Shown: positions 25,186-37,659, counted from the first letter of the stretch. The stretch: 64,000 nucleotides of DNA from Desmodus rotundus (GCF_022682495.2 NC_071397.1:16750739-16814738); one strand, 5' to 3'. Notes: generated from the letters alone by a model not told the origin. Made by a program: numbers and translations.

Positions 25186-25859
25186 TTCCAGCGGGAAATA
25201 GAGACACAGAACACTAACTAACTAATTACTAAATACTAAAGGTGTCTTCATTTACTCTTTCAATCTATCTCAATCTGTGTGCTCCAGGTCTTCTGTCGTG
25301 AGTCTAAGCCCACCTCTTATGAGGTTTATACTTGAAAGATTTACCCTCAAAAGCAACATTTAATCATGTGAACAAATATCAGTAGTAATGGTATTGCACT
25401 TTTTAAGTATTAGCGCTAGGGCTGTACTTCTTAGCAGTCTGTTCATCACAGCACCGCCATGGGATTCATTGCAGTGCTGCTAGTCCACATGCCCAGGAAG
25501 AAACTATGGTGGTGGTCTTCTAATTCACACACCCCTGTCATTAAAATGTCTGAGTCAAGTACACATCTCTCAGTACATACCCTACTATACTTCTGTATCA
25601 TGTACATTATACAATACATACCAAGGAAAATAAAGGGGAATAAGATACAAATAAATGGAAGTCCTTATGTTTTCGTTCTGCCCCCAGTGGAGTCCAGGCA
25701 GTGAATTAAGCCATGCATTCAAGATTTCCATGAGTACCCTCCTGCAACTTCCGTAGTCCGTCTAATACCACACCCACCTGAAACTCTAAATTCAGTCCTA
25801 CTGGCATTTCAATTTTTTTACTATGCTGTTCCTAATACTTAGAAACTCTTCTATGCATA

Positions 25860-26125
25860 TTCTCCCTTGCAAATTTCCATTCACCTTTCAAAACCCTGCT
25901 TAAGAGTCACCTCTATGAAATCTCACCTGACTCCTTCCTTGCTCCTTTCACTGACCTTGTTCAGTTTTCTAGGATTGTACTTATCAGACTCTAGTACAGT
26001 GACTGGACTAAACATTTACTTTTGTACCTAGATCAAGAGCTGCTGGAAGATAAGAACTATGTGTTTTTCATCTTTGTATACCCCAGCTGCTTAAATAGAA
26101 CCTGGAATAGACAGCTTTTTAACAA
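25860..26125 (+). repeat. L2 LINE 3' relic
   Basis: Contains aaaaccctgcttaagagtca, cctctatgaaatctcacctg, gctgctggaagataagaact and atctttgtataccccagctg in L2 3' order. Confidence 0.7.
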
Positions 26126-27064
26126 ATGACTTAGCCAAGATTATCCAGTGAGAAGGAATTAGAGCTAATAAGGAGTAGAGTGCTTTTACCCAGTGCCTTG
26201 TGAATGATATGAAACAGCGAAGCTATTAAAGAACTAAAGAGCTGTAATTTGAAATAAATGTCATAAGTCCTTTTGTATTCCTATTATTGTTTCTACAATT
26301 TTGAACTCAGATGCTACCCAAATAAAAACAGTTTTTGGCTCTGCCTACACAGGGGGAAAAAAAAAAAGTAGAGGCTTGCTGATTATTCATTTAATTAAAA
26401 AAACAAACAATTATCTAAATTAGGATTCAAACCACAAGAGCATATTTACTTGAATTACTTGGTTTGGCTGTTTACAACTATCAAATCAACTAGATTGCTC
26501 TCTACTTCTTTTCACCTTAGCCCATGAGTCCTCCAAGGTATTTCTCCCCTCCTCTGAGACGTGGTTAACAAGTGAACAAAAATTCCTATGGTTCTCTTTG
26601 TGCAAACAACAAACCTTGGGCTGTTGAAAACATTAAGTACTAAATTCTGGCTCTTTCGGTAAAGACTGCATGTGTGATAGTTTATAGTCATATGTCCACC
26701 CATTCAACTTCATTCATTCACTTCATTAACAAACCTATTAGGCACCAGGCCACTAGGTGCTAATGATAAAATGTGAGCTGAAGAGACATACTCCCTGCCT
26801 TGTGAAGCTCAGCGTCCAGCAGAGACATGGCATCACAATGGGAGTGTGAGCGATGCCACCACGGGAAAGGATGGGGGCTGCTGGAGCCACGTTAACACCT
26901 GGCTTTCTCTAGGATTTCTTGTAGGCTCTTTGAGCAGCAGTTTCTACTGATGCAATTTTATAACCTAAAGAAATAATAAATCACAAAGGCTTTGCCACTA
27001 TTTATCATGTTTACTGGAGTGTTGGCTTTATTTACTGTCTGGCTTATCTATTCAACCAACTTAC

Positions 27065-27200
27065 CCTGCCCTCGGGCACAGCCCGAACAGGTTCTGATGG
27101 ACACGCAGTCAGGGAGATCAAAGTTAACAAAGGTTGTGTTGGATAGTGTCAGTTCCCACCTTTTGGGAGTTTTGATCCCAGCTGACATACACAGGCTTCC
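27065..27200 (-). CDS. PKHD1: PKHD1 exon 47 (cysteine-rich turn)
   Basis: Exon of 136 nt, acceptor tgtaaatcgcag, donor CAGG|gtaagt. It starts in phase 0: [20 protein letters not shown], then [18 protein letters not shown] and SGCARGQ. Four cysteines and an NTT sequon fit an extracellular, disulfide-bonded segment. The last base begins a Gly codon completed in exon 48. The pyrimidine tract before the acceptor is weak, but similarity leaves no doubt. Confidence 0.96.
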
Positions 27201-27394
27201 CTGCGATTTACAAGGGGAGAAACAAGGTAAGACAAATAAGAGAACTCTCCACATGAACCACAGTTTATAATGCACAAATAAAAACAGTTAAGGTAATCAA
27301 AAGGCAAGCTACAGACAAGGAGAAAACAGTTACAAATCACATGCATGACAAAGGATATACTACACATACGTTATATTAGAATGACAAATAAAGA

Positions 27395-28085
27395 TTTGTG
27401 AGGACACCCAATGCTGACGAGGGTAAGGAGCAACTGAAACTCCCATATATTGCTAGTGGGAATGCATACGGCACAGCCGCCGTGGAAAATAACTTGGCAG
27501 TTTCTTATAAAGTCAGACATACCCTTATCATATGACCCAGTAATTTAATTCCTAGGTGGTTACCCTAGAGAAATGGAAATGTATGTACATACAAAAGCCT
27601 TACACAAACGGTTGTAACAGTTTCATTTGTAGTCACCAAATCTGGAAACCACTCAAATGTCCTTCACAAATGAGTGGATAAACAAACGGCAGTATTTCCT
27701 CGTAGTAGAATATTAGCCAACACCCGTAGGAATAAAATATTGTTTCTTGCAATGTTAGATAAATTCCTAAGGCATTTGGGAGTGAAAGGTGCCAGCGTCA
27801 AAAAGGTCTCACACTATCTGATTCAATGTAAATGATTGTTGAAACAGACACAATGAGAATAAATGAGTGATTCCCAGGGGTTGGTGTGAAGAGGAGGGTG
27901 TGGCCACAAAGATGGAGCTGGAGGGAGTATTTTGGGGTTGAGGCAACTGTTTCTGTATCTTGATTGTGGTGGTGGCGGCTACACATGTCCATCATGTGTT
28001 AAAAATCAGATACTGTACATTAGAAAGTCAGTTTTACTATATGTTAACACAAAAATAAAAATTAAAAATATTTTTTAAAAAATAA
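27395..28085 (+). mobile_element. Old LINE-1 3' end
   Basis: Sense L1 of an old (L1M-like) family: it starts with the ORF2 C-terminal stretch around gctagtgggaatgcatacgg, continues through ggataaacaaacggcag and ends in an A-rich tail near 28085. No open frame survives. Confidence 0.75.
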
Positions 28086-29149
28086 AATTGCTTCCAGGAT
28101 TTACCACAAAATCTCTCCAACAAACTCCATTTAATCAACTAGTTAGTGCTTCACAGCCCCACTGTTAAACACAATTGTACATCTGAAGATCACCGGAAAT
28201 TGTCAGGGACCTCCCACAGGAAGAATGAAAAGAGAAACAAACAGAAGGAACCCAGTGGAGACAAAGCCAGTATAGAAATCAAAAGGAAACTTAAGCATTG
28301 TCATTAATAACCCCAGAGAAATAACTTTATATCCATGACACAAGAAAAAAAGCCTAAAAGAGGGGAGATTTTTCAGAAAGGAAGAGAACAAAAAACAAGA
28401 GAGCAGTAATAACAAATTCAACAGAAAAAAAATTGGCAAAATATCCTAGTAAGTAAAATAAAAACACAGTTGGGAAATCATAGAGGAAATTAAGATTAGA
28501 AAAACAATTTAGGAGGCCCATTATCCAAATAATATAGTTTCTAAAAAGAAAAAGGAAAATAAAGAGAGAATTATAGAATTCTCGAAGAAATGAGACTGAA
28601 AGGTCTCATGTAGCACCAGCCAGTGGTTAAAAGAAAAAGCCACACAAGATACATTGTAACAGAAGCTGCAAACACCAGGGACAAGGACAACATCCTAAAA
28701 ACTTCCAAAACAGGAAACTAAAAGGTTACACAGAAGAGATCTAAAATGAGAGGACTTGAAAAGACGCATCCTCAAGACTACAAGCTAGAAGACAACGGAG
28801 TATTGCCTTCAAAACATCAAGGCAAAGTGAAGTTAACCTGGTATTCTATAACCAATAACCTACTAATAAGGGGGTCTCCATTTGTAGCTCAAAACCTTTA
28901 CATTCCACAGACCCCCCACTTTGTTAAGAAAGTTACTATAGGCTACACTCTAATAAATAAGGAATTAAATCAGAATGAAGGAAGATGTGGGAGCCAGGAG
29001 CAAGCGTTTCAATAATGGAGACACATGAAGGATATCTCCAGGACACTGGTCAGGAGAAATACCAAGACATAGCTGTGAAACTCTTCACGCACATGCTCAC
29101 CCACGTATAAACACTCGGGATTATTGTGGCATTATCCACTAAAGCTGAA

Positions 29150-29735
29150 GGGATAGCCTTTGACCCAGCAATTTTCCAACTTTGCATATATTCAACAGGA
29201 ATGCATGCAAATAGAGAGACATATAGAAGAACATTCACCTCATCATCATTATAATAACCCAAAACTGCAAATAATCAAATGTCTATCAGTAGCAACACAG
29301 ATTTTTTAAAAATGTGCTACAGTCATAAAGTAGAATGCTACACAATTGGAAAAATAAATTATTGTAAAATTTAAAAAAACAGGAATAAATTTCATAAGCA
29401 TAATATTTGGCCAAAGGACTGAGGCACAAAAGACTTACATGTTCTAGAAGTCCAGTTATATTAAGTTCAAACACAGATTTGAAATCAATCTATGTCTATA
29501 GAAGTCTGAATAATGTTTCCCTTCTGGCTGGGGTCTGGGGGTCGAGTTAAATGAGAGCAGGCAAGAGGGGCTTCAGAGGACACAGTAATGCTTTATTTCT
29601 CGACTGGGTACTATGTACATGGGTTTGGTTTCTAAAAATCCATTAAGATCTTTGCACATGTTTTTGAACTTTTCTCCATAAATATTATATTTCCATAAAA
29701 TATTTATTTTAAAAAGTGGGATAAATACTAGAGAA
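29150..29735 (+). mobile_element. Old LINE-1 3' end
   Basis: Another sense L1M-like tail: cctttgacccagcaattttc, then acccaaaactgcaaataatc, and a 3' region ending in ttccataaaatatttatttt. Strongly diverged. Confidence 0.7.
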
Positions 29736-30860
29736 AAGTAATACACAAGATGAGAAGGTGAAGAAAAAGGTTGAAGGAGTTGAAGGTCTCCTGCATCGCT
29801 CAGGTAAAGTTTTACAGTGCTGATGTAATTTAGACTTTAAGACAAGCAGGCTTGTTGAAAATTTAAATCCAATAATGAGAATGAGCACACAGAATAAATA
29901 ACTTTAAAATGAGTAAATATACTACGCAATGCAAGACAAGTGAAGTTTGGAAAGTAGGGAAAAAACAAGAAACAAAGAAAACTAATTGCAAACTGAAGGC
30001 ACAAAATGAGGTGGTAGAAATAAATGCAAATAGATGAGAGACACCAGCGTGTGGATAGTAATTGAAACCACTAGAGAAAATGAGATTTCTCCCAGGGAGA
30101 GCAAGTATATTGAAAAGAGAAGGAGCCCTACAACAGAATTTAGAGGATCAAAAAAATGAAAGGCCTAAATTGAGGAAGACAAATCCACCAGTGAAAATGG
30201 AATGGAACTTGTAGAGAAATAGTAGAAAAAAATAAACTAACCCCACCAGCATCTGTCTCAGTACAATATTTTTAAAAGTAGTATCATCTGCTCAAATTAA
30301 TTACAATAACAACAAAAAGGCAAGCATCCCACAGATCCTTCTAAAAGTAGGGTGAGCATAATTTATATCCAAAGCAGGACATTGCTGAGAGTGTGAAGGG
30401 GCGCTAGTGAGATGAATGCTGGGACAACGGGTTTAAACAAACTGCACAGCCAACCTGGGATATGCAGTACAGTGACGGGAGAGTGCATCTCTTTGTCCAG
30501 TATATTAAAGCCGTCCTCACTGGAAATTACTCCACCCATCTCTATATAAAGGCAATGTTTGGGTGTGAGAATACCAAACATTTACTCAAAGATGCTTAGT
30601 TAGAGGGGGAAAAAATCCTTTCCAATAATAACAAGGTCTTCTAGAAACAAGTGTTTGTTTTAGGATATGACTGACTAATAATCGTGAGCCCCCAGTTAGA
30701 TGTGGGTGGCAGGTCTAAGGAGGATTGGCAAAATTCTCTGAAAATTTTCATTCCTAAAAGTATGACAGGCATGAAAGAGACAGAGGCTAAAATCAGCTCC
30801 ACAACCACAGAGGTCAGGTATCTTTTTTTTTTTTTTTAAACAGCTGACACAAGATTCTTT

Positions 30861-31114
30861 TCTGTTTTTATTTTTTATATCCTCACCTGAGGATACGTTC
30901 ATTGATTTTAGAGAGAGAAGAAGGGGGGGGAGAGAGAGAGAGAGAAAGAGAGACCTTGATGTGAGAGAAAAATATTGATTGGTTGCCTTCCGTAGGTGCC
31001 CCGACCCAGGATCGAACCTGTAACCTAGGTACGTGCCCTGACTGAGAATCAAATTCACCGCCTTTTTGGTGTACAGGATGACACTCCAGCCCACTGAGCT
31101 ACCTGGCCAGGGCC
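30861..31114 (-). mobile_element. VES-type tRNA-derived SINE (bat)
   Basis: On the minus strand the element begins ggccctggccaggtagctca, contains an A box (TAGCTCAGTGGG, forward 31090-31101) and a B box (GGTTCGATCC, forward 31009-31018), then a (CT)n/(C)n tract and an A-rich tail. This body, with the phrase tcagtcagggcacgtacc, is the VES SINE family known from yangochiropteran bats. The flanks acacaagattctt (30846-30858) and acacagtttctt (31117-31128) are a candidate imperfect target duplication. Confidence 0.88.
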
Positions 31115-32306
31115 TCACACAGTTTCTTATGACAGTAAAAAGGTTCCCAAATAAATCTAAGCAATACTATGTCAAACAAAGATTCAGAGATATTTTTCTT
31201 GTTTGTTTTTAACATTAGGACTCTGCAGAACCTGGAATGTGTTAATATGTGACATGAATTTGAGGGGATGAGAGGTGTAATAAATAGCATGTCCTAAATG
31301 GAATTAACCTGGGAATTTTCCTTTTCCTGGACCCTCTCTTGGGGCTCGCCTTCCATGGAAAACAGTTCAGGAAATAATGAAGGAGGTACTAATAAATGCT
31401 TATTGCTAAAGCTATTTTCTATGTAACTGAAAGAGTATTTGACCAAGAGTATGTATCCAGGTGGTCCCACCTCCACACTATTAGGCATGATTTTGAGGCT
31501 ATCATTTGACTTCCTAAAGCCTCCATTTCTTCACCTAAAAAATCAGGAGTTCTAACTATAACTAAATTAACTCTTAGGTAATATTTAACTCTAAAATGAC
31601 ATGGTTTTATTATTTGGGTGCCTAATCAGGGTCCAGATCCCCCCTAGAACATGCTGTCTGGCATTTTCCATCCAGGGACTTGTGTCTTGCACTTACTTGT
31701 TAAAAGACTAAGAGGCGCTCAGTGGCATTGCATTCCTGGCGAATCACATCCCAGGAGTATGATTATTTTTTATCTCATGATAACCACCCTTTGGTCAGGA
31801 TTTATATCTCAATTTATGCTACTCTTCCATTAATTATGATGTCTATTTAGCAACCCTTAAGATGTTGTGACATTAATTTACCAAGACAGTTACTCAGCTT
31901 GATGGGCATTTTGATTTTAGCATCTCCTCTAAGGTTATTTTGGAGAAATTTAACAGCATTTGATCTCCAGTATCATGGAATGTAAATCTGGTTCCCACCC
32001 TCTCCTGGAAAACCATGCAGCCTAAAAAGAAGAATCTTCTCTTAAGGTGGTAATCCTTTCAGAGAAAAGGAAAAACTGGCATTTCCCTCCTGAAAAGGAT
32101 AGTTCAAAAGAGATTTAACTAAGTAAGTTTGGGAATTAAATGTAGTAAAATATAGCTTAGTCACTGAAAGGATTTTTTAATCTTAATACTTATACCTAGA
32201 TCCATGAAATAATCTCCAAGGGAAGTATAAAAATCAATAATTATCATTTAAATATGAATTGGCCAGAGCATTCGGGAACAAACTAAACAGAATGTTCTTT
32301 CCTTGG

Positions 32307-32364
32307 TTCTGAGAACCATCTCTGATTATCTTTGATGGTTCTCAGAAGAACCATCTCTGATTAT
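32307..32364. repeat. 14-bp palindrome overlapping a 17-bp direct repeat
   Basis: ttctgagaaccatc (32307-32320) and gatggttctcagaa (32334-32347) are exact reverse complements; gaaccatctctgattat occurs at 32313-32329 and again at 32348-32364. Confidence 0.9.
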
Positions 32365-32589
32365 TGTGACAATGTGTTACTAATACATATGTACCTCTTT
32401 CAAAGTCAAGAACTGAGGGGACCCATTATAGGTCTGAAGCCTACTGACACCAATGGTAACCACAGGCTTCCCTGGAGGAGAAAGGTACTTCTCTTCTGGG
32501 AGGTCTTCTGCCTCATCTACCTTCTGGTAACCTGACCTTGCAGTAGCAGAGAAGTCACGTATAGTCTGATGTTGATCATGTAGAAACCC

Positions 32590-33003
32590 ACAGTGAAAAA
32601 AAAGAGACAACAGGCCAAAATGGAGTCACTTTTGCTTAGCCAAGACACCAAACCAAAACTTAGTAACTGACCTAACTGCAGTTTCAGCCTCTCCCAGGAG
32701 TGGAATATTAAACCAATCGATATGAAATTTCCTGATAAATGCTAGTAGGATAAAACCTGCACAGATAAAACCCCTGCCCTTCCCTGCCCCACCCCTTCCT
32801 TCCACCCTAAAGACGACCTGGTCTAAAAATAACCCTTTCTTTTCTTTTGCAAAGAACACCCCTGTCACACCCTTTTGCCTGTAAAAGACTTCTGTGTTGT
32901 ACAACCCTTTGGAGATTCAGATGGGATGCTTCCTAATTCATGAGTCTCTTCACAAAGCCAATTAGATCTTCAAATTTATTTGGTTGAATTTTGTTTTTTA
33001 ACA
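32590..33003 (+). mobile_element. Probable solo LTR, class I-like
   Basis: A sequence with LTR character: ggccaaaatggagtcacttt, a C-rich stretch, cttctgtgttgtacaaccct, and the end ttggttgaattttgtttttt followed by aaca. The start is uncertain by tens of bases and no clean target duplication was found. Confidence 0.45.
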
Positions 33004-33539
33004 CCACACTTAAGGACGTATTAGGGAATCACAGAAGAAATCATAGTATACTATAGCAAACAATGTAAACATGAATTACTTATTTTTTTCAGGGGGGACA
33101 CCCTAAACAAAGTAAGAGCCCTATAAATAAAATGTTGGTGTAGAAATTTGGCAAACAACAATGCAGAGAGACAACATGGAATCATGCTATTTGATTATTA
33201 TTGTGAGGTTAGAGTAAACTAACCTAAAATTATTGGGTGCATTATTGAATTGGTATGGATAATAATGCTAAACTGCAACCAAATAAGAACTCTGCAAGCT
33301 ACTCATGATTTTTATAGCTTATATTGACTTATAACATTGAACCTTTGGATATATTTGAATTTTGTTTTAAATATCACCACCTTTACAAACAAAAAGCTCC
33401 TCAAATTTTTACCAGTTACATACAAGATTCACTGAAGCATGCTATTAAAGTTACATACGCTGGATCACAAGGGAGCCCATCATATACGATTCTATTTTAA
33501 TGGACAACCTACAACAACCACACTAAGGTATTTACTCAC

Positions 33540-33674
33540 CTTGTGGGCAAAATGGCCAAGTAATAAGCTATCAGTGACTAAAGTATTCCCATCACTTTCC
33601 AAGATGTCAATTCCAAAATCTCTACATGAATAAACTTGGAAGTTTTTCAGGTGAAGATTGCTACTTCTAAAAAT
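33540..33674 (-). CDS. PKHD1: PKHD1 exon 46 (PbH1 region)
   Basis: Exon of 135 nt, exactly 45 codons, phase 0 at both ends. The acceptor is ttctttttatag and the donor CACAAG|gtgagt. The peptide is [20 protein letters not shown] followed by [20 protein letters not shown] and HFAHK, among the most conserved stretches of fibrocystin and a clear run of beta-helix coils. Skipping would preserve the frame. Confidence 0.96.
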
Positions 33675-34397
33675 CTATAAAAAGAAAAAAAATCACAGCG
33701 TATGTTATGGCAAAGGTCTGAGGCTTGGCTTTTCTTGCAGACTTCCTGTAACTTCTTTAATTATTGACTAAGTATAACTAAGCACGCTAGACCATATTGA
33801 AGCCGCTTTGGCCCATCAATATCTGCGCAGACATCGCAAAGTCATCATAAGGTCAGTACTAACTAGTCCCCTTTGGTAACAAAGCCCCTGTACTTTTCAT
33901 TTCTCCTCATCATAACTGATACATTAAAAAGGTCAATGTGAATTTTCCACATATCTAAAATAAACTTGCTGTTAACAAATCACACAACATCAGTGGAAGA
34001 AAACCATAGCATTCAAGAACTCCAGGATTTAACATTTTCCTCAGCGTAGTATATATTAACTAATATTGTCAGAAAATTGCAAATGTGAAATAAGTAATTG
34101 AGCATGATTACAGACTAAAAATACATTATGCGAACATATATTTATGACAGTTTGGGTTAGCAGTCCCAAACAGGGATCAAGTATTAACAAAATTAGCTTA
34201 ATAGAATTGAAAGAATTCCATTAATTTGGGGTACAGAATCCTTTATTATTATACCTAGTACTGATATTAACTAACCAGATGACCTCGTAAAAGGCATCTA
34301 ACTTCTTCTTTGGCCTCAGTTCAAACATCTGTAAAGCCAGGGTGGAAATCAGGGCCAGCAATTAATCTAACACGGTCACTCTTTAATCATTAAAAAG

Positions 34398-34439
34398 GGT
34401 CATGGTTCCCTTCATATCTTAATGAAGGGGACCATGACC
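34398..34439. repeat. Near-perfect 18-bp inverted repeat (hairpin)
   Basis: Left arm ggtcatggttcccttcat, 6-base loop, right arm atgaaggggaccatgacc. All 18 positions pair if one G-U is allowed. It lies inside intron 45. Confidence 0.85.
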
Positions 34440-34861
34440 TATTAATTGAAGCCAAAGTAGCCTTGATTTACCATAGTATCGTGCTTCTACTTGTCAATCA
34501 GTCATTGTGCCTGAATTTTCAAGAATTAAATAGCTTGCATTTCCCATTTAGTTTGCACCAATAGCTTGTATAAAATGGCAGACTTCTGAAGACACAAAGG
34601 CTTACTTAAACGAATAGGTATGATCTTGACAAGAACTGTTACTCAATTACAGGCATCTCAAATTCTGCCAAATATACTCATATTCAAACAGCTAACATCT
34701 AATTTCTAAAGGAAGCCAACACACAGCAGCAAAAAGCCCCTGTTTGTGGCATCCATACAGCTTTCATAATGTGTTCTTATGTCTCTGTCCCCTTCTAAAG
34801 AAAATCACTGTGTCTATGAGACCCAGTGAGGAGAGGGAGTTTTTCTCAACTTTTATTAAGC

Positions 34862-35030
34862 TGCATACAGAAGGGTCAGACGGCCTGAGTTGAAGTCCAG
34901 CAATTCTGAGCTGTGTGGCATGAGCAAGCGTTTTATCCCTCACCCAGAGTTTTCTTAGCTACAAAAGAGGGTAATAATGATGCTCCCCCAAAGATTAAGA
35001 TGATTGGATGAAAAATATACAAAAAATATC
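34862..35030 (+). repeat. MIR SINE relic
   Basis: Contains ctgagttgaagtccagcaat, gctgtgtggcatgagcaagc and gctacaaaagagggtaataa. Confidence 0.65.
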
Positions 35031-35121
35031 AGCTATCAATATCAAATAGATATAAATTTATATGTACTCACAGTAGAAATTTTACCTGCTAGAATATTCT
35101 GTTTAAATATCTATATAAGAA

Positions 35122-35159
35122 GCCCCAGTGGCCTAATGGATAAGGCATTGGCCTCCTAA
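35122..35159 (+). pseudogene. tRNA-Arg(CCT) 5'-half retropseudogene
   Basis: 38 bases from GCCCCAGTGGCCTAATGG to GGCCTCCTAA equal the first 38 positions of vertebrate tRNA-Arg(CCT) as I remember it, with no difference: acceptor strand, D arm, anticodon arm 5' strand and the CCT anticodon. It stops inside the anticodon loop. There is no A tail. AT-rich flanks aaatatctatata (35105-35117) and aaatatccatata (35158-35170, overlapping the last two A) look like a target duplication. It lacks the 3' half and B box, so it is not a tRNA gene. Confidence 0.88.
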
Positions 35160-35372
35160 ATATCCATATACATGACAGGTATGTCTAATGACAAGAATAC
35201 AGTCAGATATATTTGATAATGAAAGTTCATGGAACTTAAACACAGTGTTCTTTTTATAGTGCAGAAAGCCCTTCTCAATGTTACAGTTTCCAGAGACATA
35301 TTATCAACATCGCTCTATCACCCCCAAATCCTGGGTGCTAAGGACACTGAAAGCAACAGCTGTTATTACACA

Positions 35373-35408
35373 CCCACGGAGATTCAGGCGCCCACGGAGA
35401 TTCAGGCG
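35373..35408. repeat. 18-bp tandem duplication
   Basis: cccacggagattcaggcg is present twice, head to tail, without a difference. Confidence 0.95.
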
Positions 35409-35517
35409 CACTTCTAGGCACTTTACCTGCAGGCACTTATTTAACTCCCCAAGCAAACACATCATTTAGTTACTATTACTATTTCCATTTTACGAGTGAG
35501 ATAGGAGAAACACCGTA

Positions 35518-36840
35518 TCCTTTAGCCCTACACAACCATGAATCTCCTTCCTGCCTCTATGAACTTTCCTATTCTGGTCTTTCATATGACCAGAATCATA
35601 TCGGATGTGGTTTTTGTGACCGGCTTCTTTTACTAGCATAATGTTTTTAAGGTTCATCCATGTCGCAGCATATACTTCATTCATTTTATGGCTGAATAAT
35701 ATTCCATGGTCTTGATACACCACACTATTTATCCATTTGAACATTGGGGGATATTTGGGTGGTTTCCACCTTTTAGCTGTTATGAATAATGTTGCTATAA
35801 ACATTTGTGTGTACATTTCTGTGAGTATATATGTTTTTATTTCTCTAGGAGAAAGAAAACATATACCACATGGTATCTTTATGTTTAATCATTTGAGGAA
35901 CGGCCAGACTGTTTTTCTGAAATATCTAGGCCATTTTCAATTCCCACGAGCAGTGTATGAGGGTTCCAATTTCCCTACATCTTGGCCAACACTTATGATC
36001 GTTTTGATTCTAGCCATAGAGGCTATGAAGTAGTCCCATGTCACTGTGGTTTTGATTTGCCTTGCTCTGATAACTATTATGTTGAACACGTTTGCATGTG
36101 CTTATTGGTGATTTGTGAGTCTGTGGAGTAATGTCTATTCAGAACTTTTGCTCATTTTAAACTGGATTATTTATCTTTTTATTTCTTAGTTTTAAGAGTT
36201 CTCTATATACTTGTATTCTATATATGAGCTCTTTTCATATATGATTTGCAGATATTGTTTCCTAATCTGTAGGTTTTTACTTCTTGATGAAATCCTTTGA
36301 AACATTAAAATTTTTAATTTTGAAAAAGTTAATCTTAACTATTTTCTTTTGTTGCTTGTTCCTTTGTTGTCATATCCAAGGATCCTTTGCTTAATCCAAG
36401 ATCATAAAGAATTACCCCTGTGTTTTCTTTTAAGAATTTTAAAACCGTTGCCCTACTGTTTAGGTTTTTGAAGCATTTTGAGTTAATTTTTGTAAATTAT
36501 ATGAGGTAAGGATCCAATTTCATTTCTTTACATGTGGCCCTCTAATTATTCCAGCATCACTATTATTTCTCCCCACTGAATGCTCTGGGTATCCTTGTCA
36601 AATAGCAGTTGACCATGGATGTGTGGGTTTATTTCTGGATTCAATTCTATTCCATTGACCAATATTTCTACCTCTGTTCCCATACCACACTACCTTGATT
36701 ATTACTGCCTTGTAGTACATTTTGAAATAAGGAAGTGTAAATCCCCTTACTTTATTCTTTTTTTTCAGGTTGTTCTGGGAGAAGATACTTTTCAAATTCC
36801 CTGCTATTATGTTAATGGCTCTCCTTTACTTTCCTCATAA
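35518..36840 (-). mobile_element. Old LINE-1 ORF2 and 3' end
   Basis: Antisense L1 sequence. Minus-strand translations show ORF2 C-terminal motifs (QMFIATLF, MNEVYAATWMNLKNIML, and [21 protein letters not shown] near 36700) broken by many stops. Low identity to the younger L1 at 42-44 kb indicates an old insertion. Confidence 0.85.
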
Positions 36841-37659
36841 AAGTGAAGTTCTAAAGCACTCATTATTTGGACTTTTGAGTGCACAAAAGTTTAATCTTTA
36901 AGGATCTTTTTTTCATGAATTTAGCACATCTTGTTGGAGAACTTGAGAAAACTGACTTTAATCACCACCTTTTAATATTTTTGTTTTACTAGGTTATTTC
37001 CTGTAGAACAAGATCATCGATACATAATTTAAGCCTCTGCAAGGCATAATGTCCTCTCTGCATAAGAGAGCACCCAACAAATGTTTCTACTAGATCCTCA
37101 CCCCTGTATTTATAGTGCTTATGGGAAACAAGGCACATAATGAAATTAACTGAGAACAAAGTACTAACTATAATTGGCAATCCTCCACTTAGCTACCCTA
37201 ATTATATTTTTGGGGGCTTTCCCCATCTACAATCATCTTCCTCTTGTTTGATATATAAAATAAATGTCTAGCTTTCTTATTATGACTTATTTTTATGTTT
37301 TTATTCTGTTTCCTGAATGCCCTGTAAACATATTTTTTCATTTATATATGTATCTTAGACTCCAGATTTCTAAGTGGCAGAGACAAAGTGTATGTAATTT
37401 TCTCTGTAGCACCAACTAGTGACCCTGGATAATTTTTATATGTTGCTATTAACAGCGGACATGAAAAGCTTCTCTGTGAGAAATCACTGTGATAATGAAA
37501 AGTAAATGATTGAACATGAACTTTTCTCCCTTTTGAACAACAGAGAAGAAAATTTGGTTCATTGGTAAAGGTAACAATGGCACCTGGAGCTGGAATTTTT
37601 GAGTTCCAATGATGAATAGCACTTTTTCTGATGATTGAAGCATGTATTAGTCAAGATAT

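Larger units (their letters stand above)
24748..27064 (-). other. PKHD1: PKHD1 intron 47
   Basis: A 2.3-kb intron with a MER20-like hAT relic (24980-25185) and an L2 3' end (25860-26125). Confidence 0.9.
27201..33539 (-). other. PKHD1: PKHD1 intron 46
   Basis: A 6.3-kb intron. Old sense L1 3' ends lie at 27395-28085 and 29150-29735, a VES SINE at 30861-31114, an inverted plus direct repeat at 32307-32364 and a probable LTR at about 32590-33003. The stretch 28390-29050 is A-rich and could be older L1 or unique; I could not assign it. Confidence 0.9.

Noticed and set aside
30696..31118. Open frame of 140 codons on the minus strand
   Set aside because: It runs through the VES SINE and its CT-rich tract.
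32380..32610. Possible alternative exon starting ctcctccag/GGAAGCCTGTG like exon 47
   Set aside because: Only 11 bases agree with the start of exon 47; the following translation has no similarity to fibrocystin.
35122..35159. Functional tRNA-Arg gene
   Set aside because: Only the first 38 bases are present; the T arm, B box and acceptor 3' strand are missing.
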